A DNA stretch of 15,835 bases, from the NCBI GenBank assembly GCA_964449455.1, contig CAYUYV010000121.1:1-15835 (forward strand), written 5' to 3'. The first letter of the stretch is position 1, and each line of letters opens with the position of its first letter. Below are positions 1 through 6,130 of this stretch, one piece after another. Made by a program: the position numbers and the translations under genes. The notes under the pieces are model-generated. The model worked only from the letters and a program-made list of their open reading frames with translations, made no database searches and was not told where the DNA came from. The DNA comes from CAYUYV01 sp964449455. GTDB lineage: Bacteria; Pseudomonadota; Alphaproteobacteria; JAJFIK01.

Positions 1-24
1 CTCTAAGGGGCCTGTGCGCTCAGG

Positions 25-76
25 GGCCGATACGTCAAGCAGCCGCTACGCCAAACGGCCGATGCGTCAAGCGGCC
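25..76. repeat. 20 bp imperfect direct repeat downstream of rplQ
   Basis: GGCCGATACGTCAAGCAGCC (25–44) recurs as GGCCGATGCGTCAAGCGGCC (57–76), with 18 of 20 positions identical and a 32-base period. GGCC ends give each copy a slight palindromic look. Nothing else is recognised in bases 1–110. Confidence 0.8.
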
Positions 77-77
77 A

Positions 78-102
78 GCGGGCCGAGCGGGAGCCGGCCC
101 GC
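78..102 (-). terminator. Hairpin after rplQ, possible weak terminator
   Basis: Nine bases after the rplQ stop, arms 95–102 and 78–85 (GCGGGCCG/CGGCCCGC) form a perfect 8 bp stem with a 9-base loop. No run of T follows, so it is at best a rho-assisted or processing hairpin. No better terminator is seen before the window ends. Confidence 0.35.
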
Positions 103-110
103 CAGTCACA

Positions 111-530
111 TCAGGCTTCGTCGGCGACGGCCGCCTCTTGCACCGGACCAGAATCCTGGCCCTTCGCGGTCTCGTCCCGCTCGACAAATTCGATAATCGC
201 CATGGGAGCCGCGTCACCGCGCCGATAGCCAGCCTTCAGGATCCGGATATAGCCACCCTGGCGGAAGGCATAGCGGGGGCCAAGGATCTCAAACAGCTTG
301 CCCACCATGGCCGTGTCCCGGACCTTGGAAATGGCAAGACGACGGGCATGGAGATCGCCCCGCTTGCCGAGGGTCACCAGCTTCTCGACGAAAGGCCGCA
401 ACTCCTTGGCCTTGGGCAGGGTCGTCTTGATCTGCTCATGCTTGATCAGCGAGGCCGCCATATTTGCCATCATGGCGCGGCGGTGCGTCGATGTCCGCCC
501 CAGCTTGCGATATCCGTGCGCGTGCCGCAT
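111..530 (-). CDS. rplQ: 50S ribosomal protein L17
   Basis: L17 lies by the tunnel exit. The 139-residue product begins MRHAHGYRKLGRTSTHRRAM, followed by MAASLIKHEQIKTTLPKAKE and LRPFVEKLVTLGKRGDLHAR; the C-terminal core ends GDAAPMAIIEFVERD. After it come about 20 extra residues (ETAKGQDSGPVQEAAVADEA), Ala/Glu-rich. GAGGAAGGA precedes the ATG at suitable distance. It follows rpoA after 69 bp and is the last gene of the alpha block. Confidence 0.97.
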   Translation of the reverse strand: MRHAHGYRKLGRTSTHRRAMMANMAASLIKHEQIKTTLPKAKELRPFVEKLVTLGKRGDLHARRLAISKVRDTAMVGKLFEILGPRYAFRQGGYIRILKAGYRRGDAAPMAIIEFVERDETAKGQDSGPVQEAAVADEA

Positions 531-599
531 CGGTCTGTTCCTTCCTCACGCAAACCCGTCCGGCGTGGCCGGCCCTGAGCCTGAAAATTCCAGACTTGA

Positions 600-1616
600 T
601 TAGTACTGATCTTCGAACCGCTTGGCCAGATCCTCGATATTCTCAGGCGGCCAATTGGTGACTTCCATGCCCAGATGCAGCCCCATCTGTGCAAGGACCT
701 CCTTGATCTCGTTCAGCGACTTCCGACCAAAATTCGGCGTGCGGAGCATTTCTGCTTCCGATTTCTGGATAAGGTCGCCGATATAGACGATATTGTCGTT
801 CTTCAAGCAGTTGGCCGAGCGCACGGACAGCTCAAGCTCATCCACCTTCTTCAGCAGAGCCGGATTGAATTCAAGATCGGGACGCTGATCTTCGACGCGC
901 TGCTCGCGGGGCTCTTCGAAATTGATGAAGACCTGGAGTTGGTCCTGCAGGATCCGCGCGGCATAGGCCACAGCGTTTTCCGGCGTGATGGCCGCATTGG
1001 TCTCGACCTGCATGGTCAGCTTATCGAAGTCCAGGAACTGGCCTTCGCGAGTGTTTTCCACCTTGTAGGAGACGCGGCGCACGGGGCTGTACAGGGCATC
1101 GACCGGGATCAGACCAATCGGCGCATCATCCGGGCGGTTGCGATCCGCCGGCACATAGCCCTTGCCCGTGTCCACGGTGAATTCCATGCGGATCTCAGCG
1201 CCCTGGTCGAGGGTGCACAGCACGAGGTCAGGATTGAGAACCTCGATATCAGCGGTCTGCTGAATCATGCCCGCCTTGACCTCGCCCGGCCCCTCGGCCT
1301 TGAGCACCAAGCGCTTGGGCCCTTCCGCATGCATGCGCAGGGCCAGCATCTTGATGTTCAGCACAATGTCGGTCACGTCATCGCGCACACCAGTAATCGA
1401 GGAGAATTCGTGCAGCACACCGTCAATATGCACGGACGTTACAGCCGCGCCCTGGAGCGACGACAAAAGCACCCGGCGCAGGGCATTGCCCAGGGTCATG
1501 CCGAAGCCGCGTTCCAGGGGCTCGGCGACCACGGTGGCGAACCGCGAGGGATCATGGCCCAGCTCGACCTGGAGCTTGGTGGGCTTGATCATGTCCTGCC
1601 AATTTTTCTGGATCAT
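600..1616 (-). CDS. rpoA: DNA-directed RNA polymerase subunit alpha
   Basis: Alpha forms the dimer on which RNA polymerase assembles and its C-terminal domain binds UP elements and activators. The 338-residue product has the N-terminal dimerisation domain with GFGMTLGNALRRVLLSSL (about 37–54), a linker near 235–250, and the C-terminal domain with RSANCLKNDNIVYIGDL, where the arginine at about 266 equals E. coli R265, and PNFGRKSLNEIKE. The start ATG at 1616 (MIQKNWQDMIKP) is typical of alphaproteobacteria and has AAGGA 7 bases upstream. An in-frame GTG at 1718 adds 34 residues without family similarity and was rejected. Its own upstream region is unusually long and repeat-bearing. Confidence 0.98.
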   Translation of the reverse strand: MIQKNWQDMIKPTKLQVELGHDPSRFATVVAEPLERGFGMTLGNALRRVLLSSLQGAAVTSVHIDGVLHEFSSITGVRDDVTDIVLNIKMLALRMHAEGPKRLVLKAEGPGEVKAGMIQQTADIEVLNPDLVLCTLDQGAEIRMEFTVDTGKGYVPADRNRPDDAPIGLIPVDALYSPVRRVSYKVENTREGQFLDFDKLTMQVETNAAITPENAVAYAARILQDQLQVFINFEEPREQRVEDQRPDLEFNPALLKKVDELELSVRSANCLKNDNIVYIGDLIQKSEAEMLRTPNFGRKSLNEIKEVLAQMGLHLGMEVTNWPPENIEDLAKRFEDQY

Positions 1617-1788
1617 CGGCCGATCCTTTCTTTCCAATCTCGATGGAGTGTGCCTTTGTCGGCGTGCTGCGGTCGGATCATTCGACCCTCCCCTGCACAG
1701 ACCATCCGTGTAGGTCAAAGCAGACTGCCGGCATCATCGCGCCGGCCATTCAGAACTGGTCCTGCTCAGCCGCTATCGGGTTTGCCTT

Positions 1789-1965
1789 GTCAGCGCGTTA
1801 ACGTCAGCGCGTTAACGTCAGCGNNNNNNNNNNNNNNNNNNNNNNNNNNNNNNNNNNNNNNNNNNNNNNNNNNNNNNNNNNNNNNNNNNNNNNNNNNNNN
1901 NNNNNNNNNNNNNNNNNNNNNNNGTCAGCGCGTTAACGTCAGCGCGTTAACGTCAGCGTGTGACC
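1789..1965. repeat. 14 bp tandem array interrupted by the assembly gap
   Basis: The plus-strand unit GTCAGCGCGTTAAC occurs as two perfect copies (1789–1802, 1803–1816) and a half copy (1817–1823) left of the gap, and as two perfect copies (1924–1937, 1938–1951) plus a decayed one (1952–1965, 11 of 14 matching) right of it. Each junction makes the palindrome CGTTAACG. Copies on both sides have the same orientation, so one array very likely spans the gap. Confidence 0.93.
1824..1923. other. Assembly gap of 100 N
   Basis: Exactly 100 undetermined bases, a conventional placeholder size, lie inside the 14 bp tandem array. The true length is unknown and may be shorter or longer. Confidence 0.97.
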
Positions 1966-2017
1966 GCAGCGTGCCCCTGACTGCCGCAGCCATGGGCGCC
2001 AGAGCGTCACAAGAGCG

Positions 2018-2407
2018 TCAGACCCGGCGCCGCTTGGGCGGACGACAGCCATTGTGTGGAATGGGCGTCACGTCCCGGATGGTGGTGATTGTGAAGCCTG
2101 CGGCCTGAAGGGCCCGCAAGGCCGACTCACGCCCCGAGCCTGGTCCGCTCACATTGACCTCAAGGGTCTTCATGCCGTGTTCCGCAGCCTTGCGGCCCGC
2201 ATCCTCCGCAGCCGTCTGGGCCGCAAAAGGTGTGGATTTACGAGAGCCTTTAAAGCCCTTAGCACCAGCGGAGGACCAGGAGATCGCGTTGCCCTGGGCA
2301 TCCGTGATGGTGATCATGGTGTTGTTGAAACTGGCGTTCACATGGGCGACGCCGGAGGAAATGTTTTTGCGCTCCTTGCGCTTCACGCGTGCGCGTTCCT
2401 TGGCCAT
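2018..2407 (-). CDS. rpsK: 30S ribosomal protein S11
   Basis: S11 lies on the 30S platform near the E-site mRNA. The 129 residues match the family, with NASFNNTMITITDAQGN, then SWSSAGAKGFKGSRKSTPFA and the C-terminal RDVTPIPHNGCRPPKRRRV. The Shine-Dalgarno is weak (TAGGGA). It starts 27 bp after rpsM. A short direct repeat (AGAGCGTCA on the plus strand, 2001–2009 and 2012–2020) spans its stop codon. Confidence 0.98.
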   Translation of the reverse strand: MAKERARVKRKERKNISSGVAHVNASFNNTMITITDAQGNAISWSSAGAKGFKGSRKSTPFAAQTAAEDAGRKAAEHGMKTLEVNVSGPGSGRESALRALQAAGFTITTIRDVTPIPHNGCRPPKRRRV

Positions 2408-2434
2408 GACTGTCCCTACTCTCTTCTACCGGTC

Positions 2435-2803
2435 TTACTTCTTCTTGCCGGCGATCGGCTTGGCGGGCCCTTTGCGGGTGCGCGCATTGGTGTGTGTCCG
2501 CTGACCGCGCACTGGCAGGCCGCGGCGGTGGCGCAGGCCCCGGTAACAGCCGAGATCCATCAGGCGCTTGATGTTCATCGCCGTCTCGCGGCGCAGATCC
2601 CCTTCGACCATGTAGTCCCGGTCAATGGTTTCACGGATCTGGAGCACTTCAGCGTCAGCCAGTTCATGGACGCGGCGGTCCATCGGGATATTGATCTTTT
2701 CGCAGATCTCACGGGCCTTGGACGGGCCAATCCCGTGGATGTAGGTCAAAGCGATCACGACACGCTTCGACGTGGGAATGTTTACGCCAGCAATACGGGC
2801 CAC
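2435..2803 (-). CDS. rpsM: 30S ribosomal protein S13
   Basis: S13 is in the 30S head, bridging to the 50S and touching P-site tRNA. The 122-residue product begins MARIAGVNIPTSKRVVIALTYI and has the H2TH-type segment IHGIGPSKAREICEK and the basic tail LRHRRGLPVRGQRTHTNART with GPAKPIAGKKK. The start codon is GTG at 2803, with GGAGA 7 bases upstream. It is the first gene of the alpha block; a 264 bp gap precedes it. No rpmJ (L36) precedes it, and L36 must be encoded elsewhere. Confidence 0.97.
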   Translation of the reverse strand: MARIAGVNIPTSKRVVIALTYIHGIGPSKAREICEKINIPMDRRVHELADAEVLQIRETIDRDYMVEGDLRRETAMNIKRLMDLGCYRGLRHRRGLPVRGQRTHTNARTRKGPAKPIAGKKK

Positions 2804-2967
2804 GGGAACGTCTCCGTTGCGGGAAAGACCACCATCGGCCCTTCCGTCCAGTCGTCGAAAATGATGGGCATGGACCTGCGGACAGTCCGGTCGCCACCGT
2901 CATGCGCATCACGGGGTCAACCCGATCGGGGCCCGGAAGCGCAAAGGCAAGGTCCAAAGGCGACCTG

Positions 2968-3005
2968 AAAAACAGTAGCGGAACAATAATGCTTGATTGT
3001 TCCGC
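2968..3005 (-). terminator. Terminator-like palindrome after adk
   Basis: Reading on the minus strand, GCGGAACAAT (3005–2996), loop CAAGCATT, ATTGTTCCGC (2987–2978) form a perfect 10 bp inverted repeat, followed after five bases by TTTTT (2972–2968). It fits a rho-independent terminator for the secY-adk transcript. The same bases also hold the promoter described separately, so the palindrome may be an operator instead or as well. Confidence 0.65.
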
Positions 3006-3010
3006 GTCAA
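2983..3010 (-). promoter_or_regulatory. Likely promoter of the rpsM-rpsK-rpoA-rplQ block
   Basis: On the minus strand TTGACG (3010–3005) and TATTGT (2988–2983) are spaced by 16 bases, a good sigma-70-type -35/-10 pair in otherwise GC-rich DNA. Transcription would start near 2976, giving a leader of about 170 nt before rpsM. The -10 and the spacer lie inside a 28 bp perfect palindrome. A short 4 bp GCGC hairpin (3012–3024) sits just upstream. The leader (2804–2975) contains a 10 bp CCCGATCGGG palindrome and a weak AGGTC/GACCT hairpin but no recognised regulatory RNA. Confidence 0.65.
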
Positions 3011-3067
3011 GGCGCTTTTCGCGCAAAGGGTCACAGCCAGGTGATGACCTCCACTCTTTGTGGCCGG

Positions 3068-3658
3068 TCAGGCCTTCGGCTTTTCGATTTCCGCCAGATG
3101 GCCGAGAATCTGCGTTGTCACTTCATCAATGCTCAACATGCCGTCGATCGTGTCGAGCTTGTTCTGTCCTTCGTAATAAGGCCGCAGCGGCGCGGTCTGA
3201 TCGTTGTAGACGGCCAAGCGCTTTTTCAGGGTTTCGGCAGTGTCGTCGGCTCGAACGCTTTCGGGGTTTTCCAAGCGCCGGGTCTCGATGCGCTCCAGCA
3301 GGCAGGCCTCGTCTACGACGATGTCCAGCACCGTATCGATCTTCTGGCCCTTGCGCGCCAGCATGGCGTCAAGGGCCTCGGCCTGCGCCACATTCCGGGG
3401 AAAACCGTCCAGGATGAAACCGTTGGCGCAGTCGGGCTCATCGATCCGTTCATCAATGATCTGCACCACGATTTCGTCGGGAACCAGGTCACCACGGTCC
3501 ATGATTTCCTTGCAGCGACGGCCCACATCCGTGCCGGCAGCGACGGCCGCCCGGAGCATGTCTCCCGTGGAGAGCTGACGGATGTCGTATTGGGCTTCGA
3601 TCCGCTTGGCCTGCGTGCCTTTGCCCGCGCCGGGCGGTCCCAACAGAATAAGCCTCAT
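3068..3658 (-). CDS. adk: Adenylate kinase (short-LID form)
   Basis: Adk interconverts ATP plus AMP with two ADP in the cytoplasm and maintains adenylate balance. The 196-residue product has the P-loop GPPGAGKGTQ (7–16), the AMP-binding STGDMLR (30–36) and DGFPRN (84–89), and RADD (136–139) at the end of the LID. The LID is minimal: only about 15 residues separate ERIETR from RADD, with no cysteine zinc site, so this is the short bacterial form, and even slightly trimmed compared with the ones I recall. GGAG lies 6 bases before ATG at 3658, inside secY. Overlap with secY indicates translational coupling, and a terminator-like palindrome follows 63 bases after the stop. Confidence 0.98.
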   Translation of the reverse strand: MRLILLGPPGAGKGTQAKRIEAQYDIRQLSTGDMLRAAVAAGTDVGRRCKEIMDRGDLVPDEIVVQIIDERIDEPDCANGFILDGFPRNVAQAEALDAMLARKGQKIDTVLDIVVDEACLLERIETRRLENPESVRADDTAETLKKRLAVYNDQTAPLRPYYEGQNKLDTIDGMLSIDEVTTQILGHLAEIEKPKA

Positions 3659-4992
3659 CGCCTGCTCCCCCTCAGCTTCGATTTCTTGATCAGCCCCTCA
3701 TATTGGTGCGCCAGCAGATGGCTCTGCACCTGCGCCACCGTGTCCATGGTCACCGTGACCATAATCAGCAGCGATGTGCCGCCGAAAAAGGTTGCGGCGA
3801 ACGCCGCTGGATTCTGGGCGATCAAAAATTCAGGCAGCAGGCACACAAGGGTCAGGTAGATCGAGCCCACCACGGTCAAACGGGTCAGGACGTAGTCGAT
3901 ATACTCCGCCGTCCGTTTGCCAGGCCTGATCCCGGGGATGAAGCCGCCATATTTCTTGAGGTTTTCGGCGGTGTCTTCCGGATTGAAGACAATGGCCGTG
4001 TAGAAGAAGCAGAAGAAAATGATCAGACCGGCATAGACAGCCATATAAAGTGGCTGGCCGTGCCCCAGAAGGCTCGTCACCTGGGTGATCCAGTCAGGGC
4101 CGCCCTCGGCCTGGAAGCTGGCCAGGGTGAGTGGCAGAAGCAAAAGCGAGGATGCAAAGATCGGCGGGATGACACCAGCGGTGTTGATCTTCAGTGGCAG
4201 ATGCGAGGTCTCGCCGCCAAACATGCGATTGCCGACCTGCCGCTTTGGATACTGAACAATCAACCGGCGCTGGGCACGCTCCATGAACACGATAAGGCTG
4301 ATCACGGCGACGATCATGACCAGAAGGCCCAGGATCACACCGCCCGACAGCACACCCTGGCTGCCAAGCTCAAGAGTCTGGAACAAGGCTCTCGGCAGTT
4401 CCGCGACAATCCCGGCAAAGATGATCAGGGAAATACCATTGCCGACACCGCGGGCCGTCACCTGCTCACCCAGCCACATCAGGAACATGGTGCCGCCAAC
4501 CAGGGTGATCACCGTGCTCGCCAGGAAGAAATACCCTGGATTGGTCACCGCTCCGGAGGCCTGCAACCCATTGCCGATCGCAAAGGCCTGGACGGCTGCC
4601 AGAACCACTGTGAGATAGCGGGTATATTGGTTGATTTGCTTGCGGCCCTGTTCGCCTTCCTTCTTCAACGCCTCCAGTTGAGTTGAGACTGTCGTCATCA
4701 ACTGCATGATGATGGACGCGGAGATGTAAGGCATGATGTTCAAGGCAAAAATGGCCATACGCTCCACGGCCCCGCCGGAGAACATATTGACCATGCCAAG
4801 AATGCCGCCTGCGGAATTCTGGAACAGGTTCGAAAAGGCCACGGGATCAATACCGGGCATCGGAATATAGGTCCCAAGCCGGTAGATCACGAGAGCGCCC
4901 AGCGTGAACAAAATCCGCTGCTGCAGTTCCTTCGCCTTGGCGAAGGACTGGAAATTCATATTGGCTGCCAGCTGTTCGGCGGCTGAGGCCAT
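3655..4992 (-). CDS. secY: Protein translocase channel subunit SecY
   Basis: SecY is the pore of the inner-membrane SecYEG translocon, working with SecA and the signal recognition particle pathway. The 445-residue product shows ten hydrophobic segments; TM1 begins near residue 28 (ILFTLGALVIYRLG), followed by the TYIPMPGIDP loop, the plug/TM2 region with VNMFSGGAVERMAIFALNIM, and IMQLMTTV. The cytoplasmic loop IVQYPKRQVGNRMFGGETSH and the segment YGGFIPGIRPGKRTAEYID are family hallmarks of the SecA/ribosome-binding loops. The N-terminus MASAAEQLAAN is typical of alphaproteobacteria, which supports ATG at 4992. The stop overlaps adk by four bases (ATGA). Confidence 0.98.
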   Translation of the reverse strand: MASAAEQLAANMNFQSFAKAKELQQRILFTLGALVIYRLGTYIPMPGIDPVAFSNLFQNSAGGILGMVNMFSGGAVERMAIFALNIMPYISASIIMQLMTTVSTQLEALKKEGEQGRKQINQYTRYLTVVLAAVQAFAIGNGLQASGAVTNPGYFFLASTVITLVGGTMFLMWLGEQVTARGVGNGISLIIFAGIVAELPRALFQTLELGSQGVLSGGVILGLLVMIVAVISLIVFMERAQRRLIVQYPKRQVGNRMFGGETSHLPLKINTAGVIPPIFASSLLLLPLTLASFQAEGGPDWITQVTSLLGHGQPLYMAVYAGLIIFFCFFYTAIVFNPEDTAENLKKYGGFIPGIRPGKRTAEYIDYVLTRLTVVGSIYLTLVCLLPEFLIAQNPAAFAATFFGGTSLLIMVTVTMDTVAQVQSHLLAHQYEGLIKKSKLRGSRR

Positions 4993-5095
4993 GGAGCCTT
5001 ACTCCGTTCCGTTGCGATCGGCGTTGCGTAAACTCAACAGGGTGATTTGAGGTGCCGAGCGGGCCTGCGAATGCAGCGGCCGATGCGGTGTCTTC

Positions 5096-5125
5096 ACGTG
5101 ATCCCCAAATACGTGATCCCCAAAT
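5096..5125 (-). repeat. Exact 15 bp tandem repeat upstream of secY
   Basis: Two head-to-tail perfect copies of ATTTGGGGATCACGT (minus strand; plus-strand blocks 5096–5110 and 5111–5125) lie in the 237 bp rplO–secY gap, 104 bases before the secY start. The downstream edge creates an 8 bp palindrome TCACGTGA (5094–5101). The rest of the gap (4993–5229) holds a weak 5 bp hairpin near the rplO end but no clear promoter or terminator. Confidence 0.9.
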
Positions 5126-5229
5126 CCCTTCATAACAATGTGGCCTCGACAGGCGGCGGGCACAAGCAGGCTGCCTGCGCACTCACGCCCAGAAGCAACC
5201 CTTTGGCGCGCTCCAGTCAGAAAACCGGG

Positions 5230-5775
5230 TCAGGCCGCCCCGGCGCCTTCCGCTTTTGCCGCAGCCTCAAGCTTCTTGTTACCGTTGAAGCCACCCTTGC
5301 GCCGCCGCTCCTGGACCGAGCCAACAAAGGTCACGGCGCCGCCGGCTTTCTCAATCGCTTCCACGGCGCTTTTGCTCGCGCCCGTAACTTCAATCGTCAC
5401 CGCGCTTGTGATCTCGCCCTTACCCAGCAGGCGAATGCCGTCCCGCTCCCGGCGCACAAGGCCAGCGGCGATCATCGCTTCAGCGGTGACAGGAGCGTCG
5501 GCGGCCAGTTTGCCGTCGGTGATTGCAGCCTGGAGCCGGCCCAGATTGATTTCTGCGAAATCAAGACGGTTCGGCTTGTTGAAGCCACGCTTTGGCAGGC
5601 GCATGTGCAGCGGCATCTGACCGCCTTCAAAGCCCTTGATGGCCACACCGGAGCGGGACTTCTGGCCCTTCACCCCGCGACCGCCGGTCTTGCCCTTACC
5701 AGACCCGATGCCGCGACCGACGCGCATCAGGCGTTTGCGGGCACCGCGATTGTCGGCCAATTCATTGAGACGCAT
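5230..5775 (-). CDS. rplO: 50S ribosomal protein L15
   Basis: L15 is a late-assembling 23S rRNA binder. The 181-residue product starts MRLNELADNRGARKRLMRVG, followed by the glycine-rich loop GSGKGKTGGRGVKGQKSRSG (about 26–45) and GGQMPLHMRLPKRGF. E. coli L15 has 144 residues. Here the C-terminus continues beyond the usual beta-sheet with roughly 29 residues that are first basic (ERRRKGGFNGNKKLE) and then Ala/Glu/Gly-rich. GGGAG lies 7 bases before the ATG. A 237 bp gap separates it from secY. Confidence 0.96.
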   Translation of the reverse strand: MRLNELADNRGARKRLMRVGRGIGSGKGKTGGRGVKGQKSRSGVAIKGFEGGQMPLHMRLPKRGFNKPNRLDFAEINLGRLQAAITDGKLAADAPVTAEAMIAAGLVRRERDGIRLLGKGEITSAVTIEVTGASKSAVEAIEKAGGAVTFVGSVQERRRKGGFNGNKKLEAAAKAEGAGAA

Positions 5776-5838
5776 GGATCAACTCCCTGCCCACGCAGCC
5801 GCTCCGGAATCGTCAATGACCCAGGCGGTCGGCGCGGT

Positions 5839-6072
5839 TCACTGTCCGTCTTCGCTCACGATCCGCACCAAATGGCGGACCTTCTTGATCATGCCGCGCA
5901 CGGACGGCGTGTCCTGCAACGTGCGCCGGCGATGCATTTTGTTCAGACCAAGCCCGATCAGAGTGGCGCGCTGGTCGGCGGGCCGGCGGATGGGGCTTCC
6001 GATCTGCTCGATCGTGATGGTCTTGCCGCCGGAGGCGTCAGCGGTGGCCTTTTGATCTTCAGTGTCCGCCAT
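5839..6072 (-). CDS. rpmD: 50S ribosomal protein L30, with N-terminal extension
   Basis: L30 is a small protein on the 50S back near 23S domain II. The 77-residue product has the family core TITIEQIGSPIRRPADQRATL, then GLGLNKMHRRRTLQDTPSVRGM and IKKVRHLVRIV. Usual length is 58–64; here about 15 extra residues (MADTEDQKATADASGG) precede the core. The upstream start at 6072 is supported by AGGAGG 5–6 bases before the ATG, and no other start codon lies between it and the core. Confidence 0.95.
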   Translation of the reverse strand: MADTEDQKATADASGGKTITIEQIGSPIRRPADQRATLIGLGLNKMHRRRTLQDTPSVRGMIKKVRHLVRIVSEDGQ

Positions 6073-6098
6073 GGCGGCCTCCTCTCAACTCTCCATGT

Positions 6099-6121
6099 CC
6101 CGGAGCGCGATCGTCTCCGGG
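6099..6121 (-). other. Hairpin between rpsE and rpmD
   Basis: In the 58 bp gap, arms 6115–6121 and 6099–6105 (CCCGGAG/CTCCGGG on the minus strand) form a perfect 7 bp stem with a 9-base loop. It ends about 27 bases before the rpmD start, upstream of its Shine-Dalgarno. No T tract follows, so it is not an intrinsic terminator. Confidence 0.45.
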
Positions 6122-6130
6122 TCCTGCGCC

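Larger units (their letters stand above)
1617..2017 (-). other. 401 bp rpsK–rpoA intergenic region
   Basis: This is the only gene-free stretch longer than 300 bases. From the rpsK side it holds 52 bases with a 6 bp GGCGCC palindrome, then the 14 bp tandem array, 100 N, the array again, and 172 bases leading to rpoA. Those 172 bases contain a GCCGGC/GCCGGC hairpin (1727–1732 with 1741–1746) and the rpoA Shine-Dalgarno. No clear terminator or complete promoter is visible; a lone TTGACC near 1717 lacks a -10. The open frame that extends rpoA upstream into this region has no family similarity and is not part of rpoA. Confidence 0.8.

Noticed and set aside
31..73. Two TTGACG hexamers downstream of rplQ as promoters
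   Set aside because: They are part of the direct repeat and are followed only by GC-rich sequence without a -10.
1700..1717. TTGACC upstream of rpoA as a promoter
   Set aside because: No -10-like hexamer lies 15–19 bases downstream; the following bases are GC-rich.
1617..1718. 34-residue N-terminal extension of RpoA from a GTG start
   Set aside because: The extension has no family counterpart, and a correctly spaced AAGGA stands before ATG at 1616.
1789..1965. CRISPR array or plasmid-type replication iterons
   Set aside because: Units abut with no spacers, so it is not CRISPR. No rep gene, DnaA-like boxes or AT-rich melting region accompany the array, and the site lies between core chromosomal genes.
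675..2108. Long plus-strand open frame running opposite rpoA and through the N gap
   Set aside because: It is antisense to a certain gene, passes through 100 unknown bases, and shows no family similarity; GC-rich codon bias on the true strand creates such mirror frames.
3703..4686. Plus-strand frame of 327 codons opposite secY
   Set aside because: Antisense shadow of secY; its composition is rich in His, Gln and Asp, as expected from reversed membrane-protein codons, and it has no recognisable domain.
2804..4992. Missing rpmJ, map and infA between secY and rpsM as evidence of a deletion
   Set aside because: This absence, with adk in place, is the normal alphaproteobacterial order.
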